A stretch of DNA of 8,217 bases from Rugosibacter sp. (GTDB taxonomy: Bacteria > Pseudomonadota > Gammaproteobacteria > Burkholderiales > Rhodocyclaceae), in assembly GCA_030652715.1 (NCBI GenBank), contig JAUSQB010000209.1, forward strand, positions 1-8,217. Reading direction: 5' to 3'. Shown one piece after another: positions 6,296 to 8,217 of this stretch. A program made the translations under genes and the position numbers. The notes beneath the pieces were generated by a model that was given only the letters and a program-made list of their open reading frames with translations, was not told the origin of the DNA and made no database searches. Positions within the stretch are counted from its first letter, which is position 1. Each line of letters opens with the position of its first letter.

Positions 6296-7390
6296 TCAGG
6301 TTTTTGCAATGACTCCCCCACCCAAGCAAACGCATGATTCGTAGACTACAACAGATTGTCCCGGTGTGACAGCCCATTGCGGTGCAGCAAAAACAACCTC
6401 GCATTCAGTGGCGGAAAGACGCTCGATCTGGCAAGCCGCATCGGGTTGCCGATAACGGGTTTTGGCTGCATATACCCAGTGCGTGTGCGGCGGCTTGTCG
6501 GAAATCCAAGAAAGATCAGTTGCCACAAGACGTTGCGAGAATAAAGCGGGGTGATCGTGACCTTGTGCGACGTAGAGAATATTGCGTTCCATGTCTTTAC
6601 TGGCCACGAACCACGGGGCTTCCGGGGCATTTTTTACCCCGCCGATCCCCAAACCTTCGCGTTGCCCCAGGGTGTAATACGTCAATCCCTCGTGGCTGCC
6701 AATGACCTGATCTGTGCCTAAAATTCGTATTTCACCGGGTTGCCTGGGGATGTAGCGGGCAAGAAATTCACGAAAAGGCCGCTCGCCAATAAAGCAGATG
6801 CCGGTGGAATCTTTGCGTGCGTGATTCGGCAGCCCCGCTTCGGCAGCTATTTTCCGCACATCGCGTTTGTACAAGTGGCCGATGGGAAACAAGGACTTTG
6901 CCAGTTGTGCCTGATTGAGCCGGTGCAGAAAATAACTTTGATCCTTCGTGCCATCTTCCGCTTTGAGCAATTGCCATTCACCTAAAAATTGCCTCACTTG
7001 AGCGTAATGACCCGTGGCAATTTTTTCCGCGCCCAGCGCCAGTGCATGATCAAGAAACGCCTTGAATTTGATTTCTGAATTACACAGCACATCGGGGTTG
7101 GGTGTGCGGCCTGCCTGATACTCGCGCAGAAATTCCGCAAACACCCGCTCCTGATATTCGGCGGAAAAGTTAACGGCTTCAAAATCTATGCCGATGACAT
7201 CAGCCACTGCGGCGGCATCCACCAAATCCTGGCGGGATGAACAGTATTCATCCGTATCGTCGCCTTCCCAGTTTTTCATGAAGAGGCCAATCACCTGATA
7301 GCCTTGTTGCTTGAGCAGCAAAGCGGCGACTGCTGAATCCACGCCACCCGATAGACCAACCACTATTTTCCCTTTGTTGCTTTTAGGCAC
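6296..7390 (-). CDS. mnmA: tRNA-specific 2-thiouridylase MnmA
   Basis: Adenylates and then thiolates U34 of tRNA-Lys, -Glu and -Gln to give 2-thiouridine, using sulfur relayed from a cysteine desulfurase. From GTG 7390 it is 364 aa. The ATP pyrophosphatase loop LSGGVDSA is at 13-20, followed by [10 protein letters not shown] at 33-42 and the family block [12 protein letters not shown] at 48-59. The catalytic cysteines are Cys103 ([14 protein letters not shown]) and Cys199 ([14 protein letters not shown]). [10 protein letters not shown] at 149-158 and [14 protein letters not shown] at 238-251 are also characteristic. The GTG start is preferred over the ATG at 7405: GGAGG lies five bases before the GTG but downstream of the ATG, the ATG has no site of its own, and family members begin only a few residues before the first strand. 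The GTG overlaps the upstream gene's TAA as GTGCCTAA. It is part of the unit nudJ - secreted protein - mnmA; nudJ next to mnmA is also seen in E. coli. Confidence 0.96.
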   Translation of the reverse strand: MPKSNKGKIVVGLSGGVDSAVAALLLKQQGYQVIGLFMKNWEGDDTDEYCSSRQDLVDAAAVADVIGIDFEAVNFSAEYQERVFAEFLREYQAGRTPNPDVLCNSEIKFKAFLDHALALGAEKIATGHYAQVRQFLGEWQLLKAEDGTKDQSYFLHRLNQAQLAKSLFPIGHLYKRDVRKIAAEAGLPNHARKDSTGICFIGERPFREFLARYIPRQPGEIRILGTDQVIGSHEGLTYYTLGQREGLGIGGVKNAPEAPWFVASKDMERNILYVAQGHDHPALFSQRLVATDLSWISDKPPHTHWVYAAKTRYRQPDAACQIERLSATECEVVFAAPQWAVTPGQSVVVYESCVCLGGGVIAKT

Positions 7391-7991
7391 CAGAGCCTCC
7401 GTCATTAAAACTGTCGTTAAACCATTCTGTCAGCGGCAAAACAATCGCCGGTTTGCCATTATCCACGTACCAGCTATCGACTGCGAAACGGGGCCGCTGA
7501 GCGGCTGTAACCGATATTGCAACTGAGGTTGCAACCGCGGCTGCGCTCGCTGTAGCAAGCGGCAATTCTTCTATCGTGGCGGTGAAGTGCTGAAATATCC
7601 AGCCGCGCCGAGTCGTGGCAATGACGTGATGAAAGTGTAGCGCATCGTGTTGTTCGAGCAAGCGAAGAAACCGCGTGGTGGTGGTCGAGTGGTCAATACA
7701 ATCCATAGCCCCTTGCACACCGGCGTCAGCATAGTTTCCACCACGGTCGGCATGAATGGGTGTTTGTTTTCCCGCCCAGGCGTAAAGCGTCCCGATCACT
7801 TGTGCCAGCAGGGTGCGTTCTTCGTCCGCATTGTGTGCAGCAGCCAACGTCTGTGTGACGCTGTTTAATTGCTCTGCAGAAAATTTAACTGTCGCTTGTG
7901 TGATGCAGCCGTAATTGAAACAGACGGAAACCGATTCATCGGCGTATGACGTTGTAGTTATCAGCACAAGCAGGAAAAGCAAACGATGCAT
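7383..7991 (-). CDS. Secreted protein of unknown function, possible Cys-His-Asp hydrolase fold
   Basis: I do not recognise a named family. From ATG 7991 it is 202 aa and opens with a signal peptide ([17 protein letters not shown], likely cut before Asp18), so it is probably periplasmic. Cys24 and Cys29 (VCFNYGC) could form a disulfide. A central block [21 protein letters not shown] (94-114) has Cys98 at the head of a helix. HFTATIE (135-141) then looks like a His-bearing strand and [11 protein letters not shown] (169-179) like an Asp-bearing strand. That order, Cys, His, Asp, is what papain-like and transglutaminase-like enzymes show; this is inference from spacing only. Between His and Asp is an Ala/Thr/Ser/Val stretch (146-165) of low complexity. 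The gene begins 25 bases after nudJ and overlaps mnmA by 8 bases. An upstream in-frame extension to 8072 is rejected because it would bury the signal peptide. No strong Shine-Dalgarno. Confidence 0.8.
   Translation of the reverse strand: MHRLLFLLVLITTTSYADESVSVCFNYGCITQATVKFSAEQLNSVTQTLAAAHNADEERTLLAQVIGTLYAWAGKQTPIHADRGGNYADAGVQGAMDCIDHSTTTTRFLRLLEQHDALHFHHVIATTRRGWIFQHFTATIEELPLATASAAAVATSVAISVTAAQRPRFAVDSWYVDNGKPAIVLPLTEWFNDSFNDGGSGA
7396..7400 (-). promoter_or_regulatory. Ribosome binding site that decides the mnmA start
   Basis: On the minus strand GGAGG is followed by CTCTG and then GTG at 7390. The site lies inside the last codons of the upstream secreted-protein gene, pointing to coupled translation. 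The ATG at 7405 lies before this site and has no comparable one. Confidence 0.75.
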
Positions 7992-8016
7992 AATGGATGT
8001 GTAGAGATGTCGATAG

Positions 8017-8217
8017 CTATGCGTAATGTCGGATGATTTCCAGCGAAAATCGCTGGCCACGCAGATAGTCACTCACACACTGCCAGATTAACGGGCTGCG
8101 ATGGCGGGCCTGGGTGGCCTGAATGTCTTCAGGTGTCATCCAGAGGGCGCGCACGATGCCGGTGTCGAGCGCCCGGTGGGCGTCATGCTCGCCCAATACA
8201 CCGGCAAAGGCAAAGCG
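8017..8217 (-). CDS. nudJ: NudJ-type Nudix hydrolase, C-terminal fragment
   Basis: The last 66 codons of a Nudix-family phosphohydrolase; the N-terminal part with the Nudix box lies beyond the right edge. NudJ in E. coli hydrolyses thiamine-precursor pyrophosphates and some nucleoside phosphates in the cytoplasm. The visible part has RALWMTPEDIQA followed by RHRSPLIWQCVSDYLRGQRF and SLEII, the recognisable NudJ tail (Trp-Leu/Met-Thr, then Arg-Ser-Pro-Leu, then a Gly-Gln-Arg-Tyr/Phe). It ends at TAG 8019-8017. Position upstream of mnmA with one gene between supports the name, since nudJ and mnmA are neighbours in E. coli. The catalytic box cannot be checked here. Confidence 0.82.
   Translation of the reverse strand, partial: RFAFAGVLGEHDAHRALDTGIVRALWMTPEDIQATQARHRSPLIWQCVSDYLRGQRFSLEIIRHYA

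Noticed and set aside
1..8217. Search for mobile elements, CRISPR arrays, tRNA genes, toxin-antitoxin pairs or defence genes
   Set aside because: All coding space is filled by housekeeping or small conserved genes. There are no transposase motifs, terminal repeats, regularly spaced repeats or tRNA-like cloverleaf sequences.

Overview
The window looks like ordinary chromosome from a proteobacterium of moderate GC content, most likely a betaproteobacterium. The reasons are the ribF-ileS pair, the nudJ-(secreted protein)-mnmA run followed by an HU gene, the tsaE-amiC pair divergent from queG, and the protein sequences themselves. The class is an inference from family resemblance; the sequence alone does not fix a genus.

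Layout from left to right. Bases 1-1245 (minus strand) hold the start of ileS, cut by the window edge, and all of ribF. Their ends overlap by 8 bases. Bases 1246-1442 are a divergent intergenic region with an extended -10 promoter for ribF and a spaced 8-bp direct repeat on the other side. Bases 1443-2438 (plus strand) encode a luciferase-like flavin oxidoreductase of the YhbW/MsnO8 type. It converges on a Tat-exported AMIN-domain cell-wall amidase (amiC-like, 2484-3806, minus), with an inverted repeat across the junction. The amidase lies downstream of tsaE (3731-4309, minus) and overlaps it by 76 bases in another frame. tsaE is head to head with queG (4295-5371, plus); both start inside the 12-bp palindrome ATCATGCATGAT. 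A small SpoIIAA/STAS-like protein (5429-5788, minus) follows. Then come an HU gene with its own promoter, strong ribosome binding site and terminator (5857-6284), mnmA (6296-7390), a secreted protein with a possible papain/transglutaminase-like Cys-His-Asp pattern (7383-7991), and the C-terminal part of a NudJ-type Nudix hydrolase (8017-8217, cut by the edge), all on the minus strand.

Functionally this is housekeeping DNA with a tRNA theme: isoleucine charging (ileS), t6A37 formation (tsaE), the last step of queuosine synthesis (queG) and 2-thiolation of U34 (mnmA). Flavin cofactor supply (ribF), peptidoglycan splitting (amidase) and nucleoid packing (HU) sit beside them. I found no mobile element, CRISPR array, RNA gene, phage gene or defence system. 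The points worth a second look are gene-packing oddities (shared palindromic start, long out-of-frame overlap, short stop-start overlaps) and the uncharacterised secreted protein upstream of mnmA. No stretch longer than about 200 bases lacks a gene.
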